DNA of 51,641 nt from Cyanophora paradoxa (Eukaryota > Glaucocystophyceae > Cyanophorales > Cyanophoraceae). Below, piece after piece: positions 32,523-41,987 of the stretch (its first letter is position 1; every line of letters starts with the position of its first letter). The translations under genes were made by a program, and so were the position numbers. The DNA is taken from contig QPMI01000215.1 in the NCBI GenBank assembly GCA_004431415.1, forward strand, positions 1-51,641, written 5' to 3'. Below the pieces are notes generated by a model. The model saw only the letters and a list, made by a program, of their open reading frames with translations. It was not told the origin of the DNA and made no database searches.

Positions 32523-33605
32523 ATGCCCCGCATCAAGGTGGGAAAATGATCATGAAAGCCCGCTGAATTCATATCTGCGATTCTTAGTTCTTTCGAGTTC
32601 GTTCATTGTAATTATATTTTGCAGCAAACTGCCAAGCGTGGCACCGGAAACAAGGCCCCGCGAAAGGCATTCAAGAGCTCCGGCGCCAGCGGCCTCAAGA
32701 CCAAAGCCGCGCGGAAAAAGGCTGTGGGCGAGGGCGGAGTGAGAAAGCCGTTCCGGTCGGCCTGCTCTCTTCCCTACGTTTTATTTTGAAGAGAAAGTCC
32801 CGGCACGTGAGAATCGCTCGCTCGCGCAGCCATCGCCCTGGGACGGTGGCAAAGCGCGAAATTGTGAAGTACGTTCAATGTTTTTTATTTCACTCTTGTT
32901 TAAATCTATTTAGATCTGTGACAAATAAATTCTGAATGAAACCCCGCTCCTGTTCAGGTACCAGAAGACCTACAATGCCCTCATTCCGCTGGCCCCGTTC
33001 GGCCGCCTGGTACGTGTGGGGGCCCTTCAAAACTTGAAACTATCCTCTGCCGCCCGAGCCCTGTGCCCTGCTGTGCGGCGCGTGCACGTGCGCAGGTGCG
33101 CGAGCTCACGGCCGCGATGATCAAGGAAGACGTGGAGGCCGGTCTTCGTGAACAATCTGTTAACTTTCGGTTCACAAAGGTGCGCGCCCGTGCCGCAGTG
33201 CCGGGCGCGGGGGGGTGCGAATAGCTGGCTGATTAGTATTTCATGTCTTGCAGGACACTATCCAAGCCATTCGCGAGGCCGCCGAGGCGCACATCATTCG
33301 CTGGTTCGAGGGTGGTGTCCTCGCGGCCAAGCACCGCAAGCGAGTCACGGTCGGGTGCGCACGCGTAAGGTCTTGCCCTATTTTTGATTACAAATGCTGC
33401 AGTGCCTCTTCCGTCCCTTGATTATAACTATAATTATAAGCATGGCTTAAGCTCCCTCTGCCAGGCTGCTTCTTTAATTATAATGTCACGCTCGGATTGA
33501 TGCTAATCGCGACTGTCCTGATCCTTGAATTTGGACAGCCCTGCAGACACGGATCTTGCGCGACGCTTGAAGGGAGACACGGCGGCCGACACCGAGAGCG
33601 CCTGA
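32523..33605 (+). CDS. Divergent histone H3 variant, CENP-A/CenH3-like
   Basis: Nucleosome core protein. The tail resembles canonical H3 (PRIKQTAKRGTGNKAPRKAF, then a KTKAARKK segment), keeping K4, K14, K18 and K27 positions but with K9 changed to Arg and S10 to Gly. An Arg-rich segment (RKSRHVRIARSRS) precedes HRPGTVAKREIVK. The fold continues YQKTYNALIPLAPFGRLVRE; loop 1 is about a dozen residues longer than in canonical H3 (AAMIKEDVEAGLREQSVNF); then RFTKDTIQAIREAAEAHII, KHRKRVTV and a last exon with LARRLKGDTAADTESA (stop 33603-33605). Five introns interrupt it. A long loop 1 and fast divergence are CenH3 traits; the canonical-like tail is not. The final intron has a one-base ambiguity (TA-AG or GT-CA), so the last join is least certain. 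Confidence 0.82.
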
Positions 33606-34040
33606 AGCTTAAAATCGCGATAGAGACTCTGAGACAAATAGCTAGAATGCCGCCACCACGAGTTCTGGTCATGATCACGGTCACTTATTTACCAATTGCA
33701 AGTCAGTGATCATGAGCCGCCCTAGGCCTCGTCACGGCATGGCAGAATCGGGTGCTTAAGCTTGCAATCGATATCGATACTATGATAACACGTGAGCACT
33801 GAGCGCAGAAAGTCACACGGATCATAAAAGCACACTACGTACTGCACAGATCAGAAATCTACAAGTCTAGAGCGCGGGGAACATCGCATCAAATAGTCAA
33901 CTAGGGCCTAGCTATAGGCTTCACTCTAGATCTAGATCTTACTAAAGAGCCAGAAAGAGAGAGGGCCAGATTATTTAGATGATTGAAACGAAAAGGCTAA
34001 ACTCTAAACAGCGTATAACGTGTGCTATTTTCGTTGCCGG
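33606..34040. other. Convergent 3' spacer, AT-richer, palindrome-rich
   Basis: Lies between the histone stop and the stop of the next (minus) gene. It is clearly lower in GC than the flanking genes and has CGATATCGATA near 33770, CTAGATCTAGATCTT near 33929, and TGATCATGATC-like sequence on both sides. No gene or RNA is supported. Confidence 0.4.
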
Positions 34041-36374
34041 TCAGTCGCCTTTGGCGCCGGCCTCGCCGGCGCCTTCGGCGGCCCCTTCCTCGCCCGACGC
34101 CTCGCTCTGCTCGTCCCCGTCCCCGTCCCCGTCGCTCTCGCCGGCCTCCCGAAGCTCCAGCACCGAGCCGTCAAAGACAAAGCCCTTGGCGCGCTGCACC
34201 TCTTCCGCGAGCCGCTCCCGGATCTGGTCCGCCCCCTCTTTCGTGCAGCCCTTCAGGAGCGGGAGGCAGCTGACAAAGTCGACGACCGATATGCCGCTCC
34301 CGCAGACGCGCGCCAGGCCAGGGAACCTCGTGAGCGTCTCTCCCAGCGCGCGGAGGTCGTTGTAGATCTCGGACTGCGCGAGCCTCCGGTGAGCGACGTT
34401 GAAAGCACGCCGGGCCGGGCACGCGTGCTTGCAGCTAGCGCTAGGGGGCCCGCCCCCGCCCCCTCCTCCCGCAGGGGAATTCGAAGCGACCTCACCTTTT
34501 GGGCGCTGACCTCGAGGCGAAAGCCGGCCGCCTGGAGGATGTGGTCGTACTTTGCGCAGAGGTGCTCGGCGCGGTAGGCGCCCCAGAGGCGGCGGTTGCG
34601 GCCGTAGCGCTCCGTGTAGGCCTGGTGGACGGCGAGGACGGAGCAGGCGATGAGCATGATGCAGCGGATCCGCTCCCGCCCCGCCTCTTCGATGCGGTTC
34701 AGGAGGGCCGCGCGGGCCTCGGGGCTGGCGTCGATCTGGCGCCCGATGAGCCCCGGGTCGATCCCCGCCTCGAGCCCAAAGTCGTAGGCCTCCAGCGACT
34801 CTGGGTCGAGCCCGCCCTCGCCCTCGCCCCCGCCCCCGGCGGGGCCCTCGGCGAGCTCGTCGGCGTCGTCCGCGCCGCCCTCGGCCCGCTCCGCCTCGGC
34901 GAGGGCCTTGCGCCAGCGCTCCGCGAGCTCCTTGCCCCGCGGGTCCGGCGAGCCGGCGCGCGAGCCGTCCTCCTCGCTGCCCGAGCCGCCGCCGCCGCCC
35001 CCGCCGCCCTCGGGCCCGGCCTCGATGGCGAGGGGGGCCGCCGCCGCCTTGCCCTTGCCCTTGCCCTTGCCGCCGCCGCCGCTGCTGCCGCCGCCGCCGC
35101 CGCCGCTCCCGGCCGAGCTGCCCCCTCCGACTCGGAGCGCGCGTCCTCGTCCTTGGGGCGCGTGTACGCGTTGTAGAGGACGCGGATGAGCTTGTCCGAC
35201 TCCCACTCCTTGCGGCGGTCGCGCCCGGCGCCCCACTTGCTCCGCGCCGCCCGCCGCGCCGGCTTCGAGGGGCCGGCGCCCGAGCCGGACCCGGGGCCGG
35301 CGCCCTGCGCCGAGGCCGACGCCGACGCCGCCTCGGGTCGGGGGAGCTCGCCGGCTTGGGCGGGCGCAGCGTCTTGCGCCGCTCCAGCGCCCGCTCCTCG
35401 GCGCCGTCCTCCCCCTCTTCCTGCTCGGCCGCCGACTCGCCCCGCGCCGGGCCCTTGGTCGACGTCGCGGCGCGCTTGGCGCGCGATCGCGAGGGCCCGG
35501 TGGCCGGCCCCTCCTCCTCCTTCTCCTCCCCCTCCTCCTCGGCGGCCGGGCCCGGGCCCAAGGCGGCGCCCTTTTCCTTGCGCTTCTTGCCGCCCTGGGC
35601 CTTGGCGCCCGCGGCCGGCTCCCCCGGGGCCAGGGGGGCGGCCGCCGGCGCCGGCGGCTGGGCGGCGGGCGCGGATCCGTCGGACGGGGCGGCGGCTCGG
35701 GGGCCAGAGCCGGAGCCCGAGCTCGGGCCCGCCCCGGCGGGGCCGCGGGGGCCGGGGCGGGCCGCCGCCGGCGGCGGCGGCGGGGCGCGGGCCTGGGCGG
35801 CGGCCGCCTGGAAGCGCTCGAGGGCGTACGTGAGCGCCGTGCGGAGGCAGAGGTCGCCGGAGATCCACGAGGCGGCAAAGGCGGCGTCGTCGATGTAGGC
35901 GAGAAAGGAAAAGAGGGCGTCGATGCGGGAGCTGCAGACGAGGCCCGAGGCGGCCGGGTGGGGGTCGCCGCAGCTGGGGCAGGTGAAGAGGGGCGGCGAG
36001 GCGCCGCCCTCGGCGCTGACGGAGAGGAGGGTGAGGGCGCAGCTGAGGCAGACGAACGAGCCGGTCGAGTTGAACTTGAGGTCGTCGAGGGCGGGGCGCG
36101 GGTGGGCGTCCAGGGCCTCGTTGACGGACGATGCGCCGGTCTTGGCGAGGAGGCGGGCGGCGGCGCAGGAGAGGAGGATCGGGGGGAGGATGCGCTCCGA
36201 CTTGCAGCGGGCGCAGGCCGGGCGGCAGGAGAGGAGCGGGTCCCGCCCCAGGCTGATGAACGCGGGGAGGCTGACCTTGGCCGGCCGCGAGTCGAGGGGC
36301 GGGCAGCCGGACGCGCCGCCCGCCGCGCCCCGCGGGCTCGTCACCTGGGCCCCCGACGCCGGCTGCGACGCCAT
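34041..36374 (-). CDS. Orphan Cys-rich nuclear-like protein
   Basis: Not recognised. The ATG at 36374 opens a region with spaced Cys pairs (CRPACARCKSE, FVCLSCALTL, FTCPSCGDPH), which look like two zinc-ribbon knuckles, within the first 150 residues. A region rich in Pro, Ala, Lys and Glu follows, with basic clusters (GGKKRKEKG). Two frame changes in the middle are explained by introns: a 51-nt GC-AG intron (KPPKP-type join to GAGPGSGSG) and a second short one near 35120-35170. After KWGAGRDRRKEWESDKLIRV and a Gly-rich linker comes a helical C-terminal domain (AYDFGLEAGIDPGLIGRQI; AYTERYGRNRRLWGAYRAEH; LCAKYDHILQAAGF), one more intron, and an acidic end (stop 34041-34043). Zinc binding and a nuclear role are inferred from composition. 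Confidence 0.6.
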   Translation of the reverse strand: MASQPASGAQVTSPRGAAGGASGCPPLDSRPAKVSLPAFISLGRDPLLSCRPACARCKSERILPPILLSCAAARLLAKTGASSVNEALDAHPRPALDDLKFNSTGSFVCLSCALTLLSVSAEGGASPPLFTCPSCGDPHPAASGLVCSSRIDALFSFLAYIDDAAFAASWISGDLCLRTALTYALERFQAAAAQARAPPPPPAAARPGPRGPAGAGPSSGSGSGPRAAAPSDGSAPAAQPPAPAAAPLAPGEPAAGAKAQGGKKRKEKGAALGPGPAAEEEGEEKEEEGPATGPSRSRAKRAATSTKGPARGESAAEQEEGEDGAEERALERRKTLRPPKPASSPDPRRRRRRPRRRAPAPGPARAPAPRSRRGGRRGASGAPGATAARSGSRTSSSASSTTRTRAPRTRTRAPSRRGQLGRERRRRRRQQRRRRQGQGQGQGGGGPPRHRGRARGRRGRRRRLGQRGGRLARRLAGPAGQGARGALAQGPRRGGAGRGRRGRRRRARRGPRRGRGRGRGRARPRVAGGLRLWARGGDRPGAHRAPDRRQPRGPRGPPEPHRRGGAGADPLHHAHRLLRPRRPPGLHGALRPQPPPLGRLPRRAPLRKVRPHPPGGRLSPRGQRPKGEVASNSPAGGGGGGGPPSASCKHACPARRAFNVAHRRLAQSEIYNDLRALGETLTRFPGLARVCGSGISVVDFVSCLPLLKGCTKEGADQIRERLAEEVQRAKGFVFDGSVLELREAGESDGDGDGDEQSEASGEEGAAEGAGEAGAKGD

Positions 36375-36660
36375 CGCCGGAGGCAGGGGGGAAGGAGGAG
36401 GACCCCGGCAGAAGGGGCCTGCGGGTCTCGTCGGGAGGATCGGGGGGCCGGCGACTCCTATATATGCCCCATCGGGGCCCGCCGGGATGGGCAAAAGCGG
36501 GCAGACGGGGTGGCGGGGGAGAGGGGAGAGGTACGGTGGGAAGGACGCGTGCCGGGGCGGGGCGGCGGCCGGCGGTGGGCGATGGCCCCGCGGGCCCCAA
36601 CGCCGGCGCGCGGGCCCCGCGGTGGGCGCCGCGAAACGGCGCCCGCCGAGAGTCGTCCGG
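36375..36660 (-). promoter_or_regulatory. Promoter region of the Cys-rich gene, TATA-like box
   Basis: Upstream of the minus-strand gene, the sequence CTATATATGCCC at 36459-36470 reads GCATATATAG on the coding strand, about 90 bp before the ATG. It is the clearest TATA-like element at a usual distance in the left part of the window. The tandem array begins right behind it. Confidence 0.45.
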
Positions 36661-38475
36661 TTTTGACCCGCCCGGTCGATTCCGGCTACGGCGCCTGTAC
36701 CCCTGGGCGGGGCCGCGAGCTCTCGGTGAGACGAGGCGAGCGGCGGGGGACGGGGGAGAAGCGGGGGTACGGACGGACCGGGCCCGCCGCTTATGGCCCG
36801 CCTGGTCGATTCCGGCTACGGCGCCTGTACCCCTGGGCGGGCTCGCGAGCTCTCGGTGAGACGAGGCGAGCGGCCAGAGGGTGCAGGGTACGGACGGACC
36901 GGGCCCCGCCAGTTATGGCCCGCCTGGTCGATTCCGGCTACGGCGCCTGTACCCCTGGGCAGGCCCGCAAGCACGCCGGTGAGACGAGGCGAGCGGCGGG
37001 GGGTGGGGGCGAGCGGGGGTACGGACGGACCGGGCCCCGCCGGTTATGGCCCGCCTGGTCGATTCCGGCTACGGCGCCTGTACCCCTGGACGGGCCCACG
37101 AGCCCTCGGTGAGACGAGGCGAGCGGCCAGAGGGTGCAGGGGAGCGGGGGTACGGACGGACCGGGCCCGCCGCTTAACGCCCGCCTGGTCGATTCCGGCT
37201 ACGGCGCCTGTACCCCTGGGCGGACCGCGGGCTCTCGATGAGACGAGGCGAGCGGCCAGAGGGTGCAGGGGAAGCGGGGGTACGGACGGACCGGGCCCCG
37301 CCGCTTATCGCCCGCCTGGTCGATTCCGGCTACGGCGCCTGTACCCCTGGGCGGGTGCGAGGCTCTTGGTGAGACGCGGCGAGCGGCAAGAGGGTGCGGG
37401 GGAAGCGGGGGGTACGGACGGACCAGGCCCGTCGCTTATCGCCCGCCTGGTCGATTCCGGCTACGGCGCCTGTACCCCTGGGCGGGCCCGCGAGCCCTCG
37501 GTGAGACGCGGCGAGCGGCGGGGGGCGGGGAGAGCGGGGGGTACGGACGGACCAGGCCCGCCGCTTATGGCCCGCCTGGTCGATTCCGGCTACGGCGCCT
37601 GTACCCCTGGGCGGGCTCGCGAGCTCTCGGTGAGACGAGGCGAGCGGCCAGAGGGTGCAGGGTACGGACGGACCGGGCCCCGCCGGTTATGGCCCGCCTG
37701 GTCGATTCCGGCTACGGCGCCTGTACCCCTGGGCGGGCCCGCAAGCACGCCGGTGAGACGAGGCGAGCGGCGGGGGGTGGGGGCGAGCGGGGGTACGGAC
37801 GGACCGGGCCCCGCCGGTTATGGCCCGCCTGGTCGATTCCGGCTACGGCGCCTGTACCCCTGGACGGGCCCACGAGCCCTCGGTGAGACGAGGCGAGCGG
37901 CCAGAGGGTGCAGGGGAGCGGGGGTACGGACGGACCGGGCCCGCCGCTTATCGCCCGCCTGGTCGATTCCGGCTACGGCGCCTGTACCCCTGGGTGGGCC
38001 CGCGAGCACGTCGGTGGGACGAGGCGAGCGGCGGGGGGCGGGGCGAGCAGAGGGCACGGACGGACCGGGTCCGCCGATTATGGCCCGCCTGGTCGATTCC
38101 GGCTACGGCGCCTGTACCCCTGGGCGGACGCGCGAGCTCTCGGTGAGACGCGGCGAGCGGCCAGAGGGTGCGGGGGAAGCGGGGGGTACGGACGGACCAG
38201 GCCCCCGCCGCCTATGGCCCACCTGGTCGATTCCGGCTACGGCGCCTGTACCCCTGGGCGGACGCGCGAGCTCTCGGTGAGACGCGGCGAGCGGCCAGAG
38301 GGTGCGGGGGAAGCGAGGGGTACGGACGGACCAGCCCCCCGCCGCCTATGGCCCACCTGGTCGATTCCGGCTACGGCGCCTGTACCCCTGGGCGGGCCCG
38401 CGAGCCCTCGGTGAGACGCGGCGAGCGGCGGGGGGCGGGGAGAGCGGGGGGTACGGACGGACCAGGCCCGCCGTG
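36661..38475 (+). repeat. Tandem array A: 14 units of about 122-135 bp
   Basis: Direct repeats with the conserved core CCTGGTCGATTCCGGCTACG followed by GCGCCTGTACCCCTGG. The GGTCGATTCC positions are at about 36674, 36804, 36926, 37057, 37187, 37318, 37449, 37578, 37700, 37831, 37961, 38091, 38224 and 38359, so spacing is mostly 129-135 bp, with two 122-bp units. The rest of each unit has GGTGAGACGAGGCGAGCGGC, a variable Gly/purine stretch, and GTACGGACGGACC. Units alternate between two subtypes (CCAGAGGGTGCAGGG versus GGGGGNGGGG linker), as if pairs had been duplicated together. A long ORF runs through the array only because most units lack stops. Confidence 0.95.
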
Positions 38476-40077
38476 CTCGGGCGCACCCCCACACGAGGCC
38501 CCGGGCGCTCTTGGCTCGCCCGGCGGGCCGGCTGCGGAGGGCTTGGCGTTGGCGGGGAAGCGGATCCAGAGGGGACGCTCGAAGCGGGGCCCTCTCTCGC
38601 CCGCCACGGGCGCGGCGCCCGGCCGGGCCGCGCTCAACCTCGCGATGGACGCCCCGCCGCCGCTTGCGCCGCCGCCGCCGCAGGGCATCGGCCGGCTCCC
38701 CGTGCCGACCGACGTCCCCGCGCCCGGCCTCGCCAGGCCGCTGCCGCGCGTCCCGCCCCCGAGCAGGCGGCCCGAAGCGCACCAGGCGATCCGCTCTGGC
38801 GACGGGGCGCCGCGGCCCGGCGCCGAGGCCTGGGCCGGTTGAGCGCCGGCCGGCTCCGGCGGGGCGGGCCCGGCCGGGGCGCGCGGGCGCGCGTAGGCAT
38901 GAGCCGCTTTGGATTCGAACTGAACGCAGGAAGAGCTCGCGGGCGCGCAAAAACTTAATCCGGCGTCGGCGCCCTGCGGGCCGGGGCGAGGGACATGTAC
39001 AGAGGCATGCGCACGTCAGCCGCGGCGGATCGAAAGTTGCCTGCGGGCCGCGGCCGCCGAGCAGGCTACGACCGACGGGAGGCGCATGAACCGCACGGGT
39101 AGCTGGAACCGCCGGAGGCGTGGCTCTAGATCTCTCGGGAGAGCAGAAGGGAGGCTCGCGGCTCGGGCGCGTCCGAGCGCCCGCACGAGCGCGGCTCGGG
39201 TCCGCTGCTCTCTGTGCGTGGGATCGCTGTGGCTCTAGCGTGCTTTTCCGCCCGGCGGTGGAAATGCGTGTACCCAGAGACTCGCCGCAGCCGTGCGGCT
39301 GGAGCCTGGAGGCTCGAGCACGCGCACCGCGTGCCGCCAGCTGCCGCCGCAGCTCGGCGAGCGCGTGCACGCACGCTGGCCCAAAGCGCAGCTCTTTCGG
39401 GGGGGGGGGGGCCAGTTTGCAACGTTTCGATCGTGCGACATCGCACCATCGAATTTCAACAGCACGCCGCGTCGCGCGAGTGCCCTCTGGCGCAGTCCTT
39501 GGCTCCTGTTGAGCTCGAAAATCGCGTCGGCGCCCGCCCGGCTCGTGCTCGGGTCGGGCGCAGTCACTGAGTCGAAGATCCCATGGCCATGGCTAGCGAT
39601 CGATCCGCAGCGCCCCTCCGATGCCTCTCCGGCCCACAAGCTCACGTATGCGTGCCCTATTCGCACATGCTGGGCACCCGAGCTCGGCGCGCACGGCGCC
39701 GCGCTCGGGCGGTAGCGCAGACGCAGCCGGAGCCCAAGCGCACTTTCCGCGCTTTTCCGCCTGCGCGCCTCCGGCCGTCGATATCGATCGGTCCCGCGGC
39801 CGCCGCGTGCGGCGCCGGCGCGCAGCGTGCGGACCCGCGCGCTTCTCCGCCACACCCTCGCGAAGCGCTACGCGGGGAGGAGTGCGGGCGCACCGGGTCC
39901 GGCGAGCAAGACGATCACCGAGTCGGCCGGCACCGCGCTCGGTCCGCTTCTTCGGGCTGCAGCGAGCCCCGCCCCCTTTTCCTCGGCCCGCTGCCCCGCT
40001 CCGCGCGGCCCCTCGCGCGCCCCCCGCCCTCGTTGCTCCTTCGGCGGCCCGCACGGCCCGCGGCAGCTGGCCCGCAG
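38476..40077. other. Region between arrays; no confident gene
   Basis: Long ORFs exist in several frames on both strands, as expected at this GC content, but none shows family motifs. The best candidate is a plus-strand reading to a stop at 38840-38842 containing LPVPTDVPAPGLARPLP, which looks like a Pro-rich protein tail and could be a gene fragment cut by the array. From about 38900 to 39900 there are scattered palindromes (CTAGATCTC, ATATCGATCG near 39781) and a G11 run near 39400. I see no RNA gene. Confidence 0.3.
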
Positions 40078-41215
40078 TAGGGGCCCGGCCTGGTCGATTC
40101 CGGCTACGGTGTGTGTACCCCTTAGGCCTCTCGGCCCCTTTGAGCGCCCCGCCCCTCGCTTATTCGGCGGCCCGCACGGCCCGCGGCAGCTGGCTCGCAG
40201 TAGAGGCGGCCTGGTCGATTCCGCCTACGGTGTGTGTACCCCTTAGGCCTCTCGCCCCCTTCGAGCGCCCCCCGCCCTCGCTCACTCGGCGGCCCGTACG
40301 GCCCGCCGCAGCTGGCTCGCAGTAGGGGCGGCCTGGTCGATTCCGCCTACGGTGTGTGTACCCCTTAGGCCCCCTCGCCCCCCCTCGAGCGCCCCCGCCC
40401 TCGCTCACTCGGCGGCCCGTACGGCCCGCGGCAGCAGGCTCGCAGTAGGGGCGGCCTGGTCGATTCCGGCTACGGTGTGTGTACCCCTTAGGCCTCTCGC
40501 CCCCTTCGAGCGCCCCCCGCCCTCGCTCACTCGGCGGCCCGTACGGCCCGCCGCAGCTGGCTCGCAGTAGGGGCGGCCTGGTCGATTCCGGCTACGGTGT
40601 GTGTACCCCTTAGGCCCCCTCGCCCCCCCTTGTGCGCCTCCGCCCTTGCTCACTCGACGACCCGTACGGCCCGCGGCAGCAGGCTCGCAGTAGGGGCGGC
40701 CTGGTCGATTCCGGCTACGGTGTGTGTACCCCTTAGGCCTCTCGCCCCCTTCGAGCGCCCCCCGCCCTCGCTCACTCGGCGGCCCGCACGGCCCGCCGCA
40801 GCTGGCTCGCAGCAGGGGCGGCCTGGTCGATTCCGGCTACGGTGTGTGTACCCCTTAGGCCCCTCGCCCCCCCTTGTGCGCCTCCGCCCTCGCTCGCTCG
40901 ACGACCCGTACGGCCCGCGGCAGCAGGCTCGCAGTAGGGGCGGCCTGGTCGATTCCGGCTACGGTGTGTGTACCCCTTAGGCCTCTCGCCCCCTTCGAGC
41001 GCCCCCGCCCTCGCTCACTCGGCGGCCCGCACGGCCCGCCGCAGCTGGCTCGCAGTAGGGGCGGCCTGGTCGATTCCGGCTACGGTGCGTGTACCCTCCA
41101 ACGCGCCCCCCCCGCCCCCCCGCCCTCGCTCACTCGGCGGCCCGTACGGATCGCAGCAGCTGGCTCGCAGTAGGGGCGGCCTGGTCGATTCCGGCTACGG
41201 TGCGTGTACCCCTGC
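40078..41215 (+). repeat. Tandem array B: 10 units of about 121 bp
   Basis: A second family in the same orientation as array A. The CCTGGTCGATTCCGGCTACG core (GATTCCGCC in two early copies) occurs at about 40091, 40211, 40333, 40456, 40578, 40701, 40823, 40945, 41066 and 41181, with very even spacing of 120-123 bp. It is followed by GTGTGTGTACCCCTTAGGCC and a linker (CCCGCCCTCGCTCACTCGGC, CCCGTACGGCCCGC, GGCTCGCAGTAGGGGC). Outside the core and a GTACGG block it differs strongly from array A. The last two copies drift (GTGCGTGTACC), suggesting the array edge. Confidence 0.95.
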
Positions 41216-41299
41216 TAACGCTGTCGTTTGCCTTTCCTCTCGACCCACCCCTTCGCGCGCTTCCGCACCCTCCGACCGCTCGCCCCCGTCTCTCAAAGA

Positions 41300-41760
41300 G
41301 CTCGCGCACCCGCCCAGGGGTACAGGCGCCGTAGCCGGAATCGACCAGGCGGGCCATAAGCGGCGGGCCTGGTCCGTCCGTACCCCCGCTCCCCCCGCAC
41401 CCTCTGGCCGCTCGCCTCGCCTCACCGACGTGCTCGCGGGCCCGCCCAGGGGTACAGGCGCCGTAGCCGGAATCGACCAGGCGGGCCATAAGCGGCGGGG
41501 CTCGGTTTGTCCGTACCCCCCCGCTTCCCCCGAACCCTCTGGCCGCTCGCCGCGTCTCACCGAGAGCTCGCGCGTCCGCCCAGGGGTACAGGCGCCGTAG
41601 CCGGAATCGACCAGGCGGGCGATAAGCGGCGGGGCTCGGTTCGTCCGTACCCCCGCTCTCCCCGCCCCCCGCCGCCCGCCTCGTCCCACCAGAGAGCTCG
41701 TGGGCCCGTCGGGGGTACAGGCGCCGTAGCCGGAATCGACCAGGCGGGCTATCTGTCAGC
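41300..41760 (-). repeat. Array A', four inverted copies of the array A unit
   Basis: Four copies of the array A unit in reverse orientation: GGTACAGGCGCCGTAGCCGG followed by AATCGACCAGGCGGG. The AATCGACC positions are near 41339, 41471, 41605 and 41734, spaced about 130 bp. Linker sequences (CCTCTGGCCGCTCGCC, GTCCGTACCCCC) are the reverse complement of those in array A, so this block was inverted relative to the main array, with array B between them. The outermost copy decays after GGCGGGCTAT. Confidence 0.93.
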
Positions 41761-41987
41761 AGGGCCGGCCCGCACCATCTCCTCGAGCTCCCCCCTTTTC
41801 CGCTATGGTTCCACGCCCGGCTCGGTTGTGATTCCGATCGCGATCAACTCAAACCCGCGCCCTGAACGCCAACTGTACATCTGCCTAGCTTCCTAGCTAC
41901 CTTTCTACCTGTCCAAGCACGTGCACGGGCTTTGGCATGGGCGGGCCCCCGATAGAGGGCGAGCCCGTCCGACCCCGTCGGGCGGCC

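Noticed and set aside
34041-36374. Frameshifted pseudogene interpretation of the Cys-rich gene
   Set aside because: Both frame changes are removed by short introns with plausible borders (one GC-AG of 51 nt, one of about 44-47 nt), in line with other genes here.
36793-38280. A 495-codon ORF through array A that reads as a repetitive Gly/Arg protein
   Set aside because: It exists only because most repeat units lack stops in that frame. It has no ordinary protein composition, the units vary in length without preserving frame, and the same array is open in other frames.
36661-41760. Tandem units as 5S rRNA genes (length about 120 bp) or dinoflagellate-type spliced leader genes (CCGTAGCC match)
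   Set aside because: No 5S rRNA sequence blocks are present, and the spliced-leader match is only eight bases with no donor site or Sm site after it.
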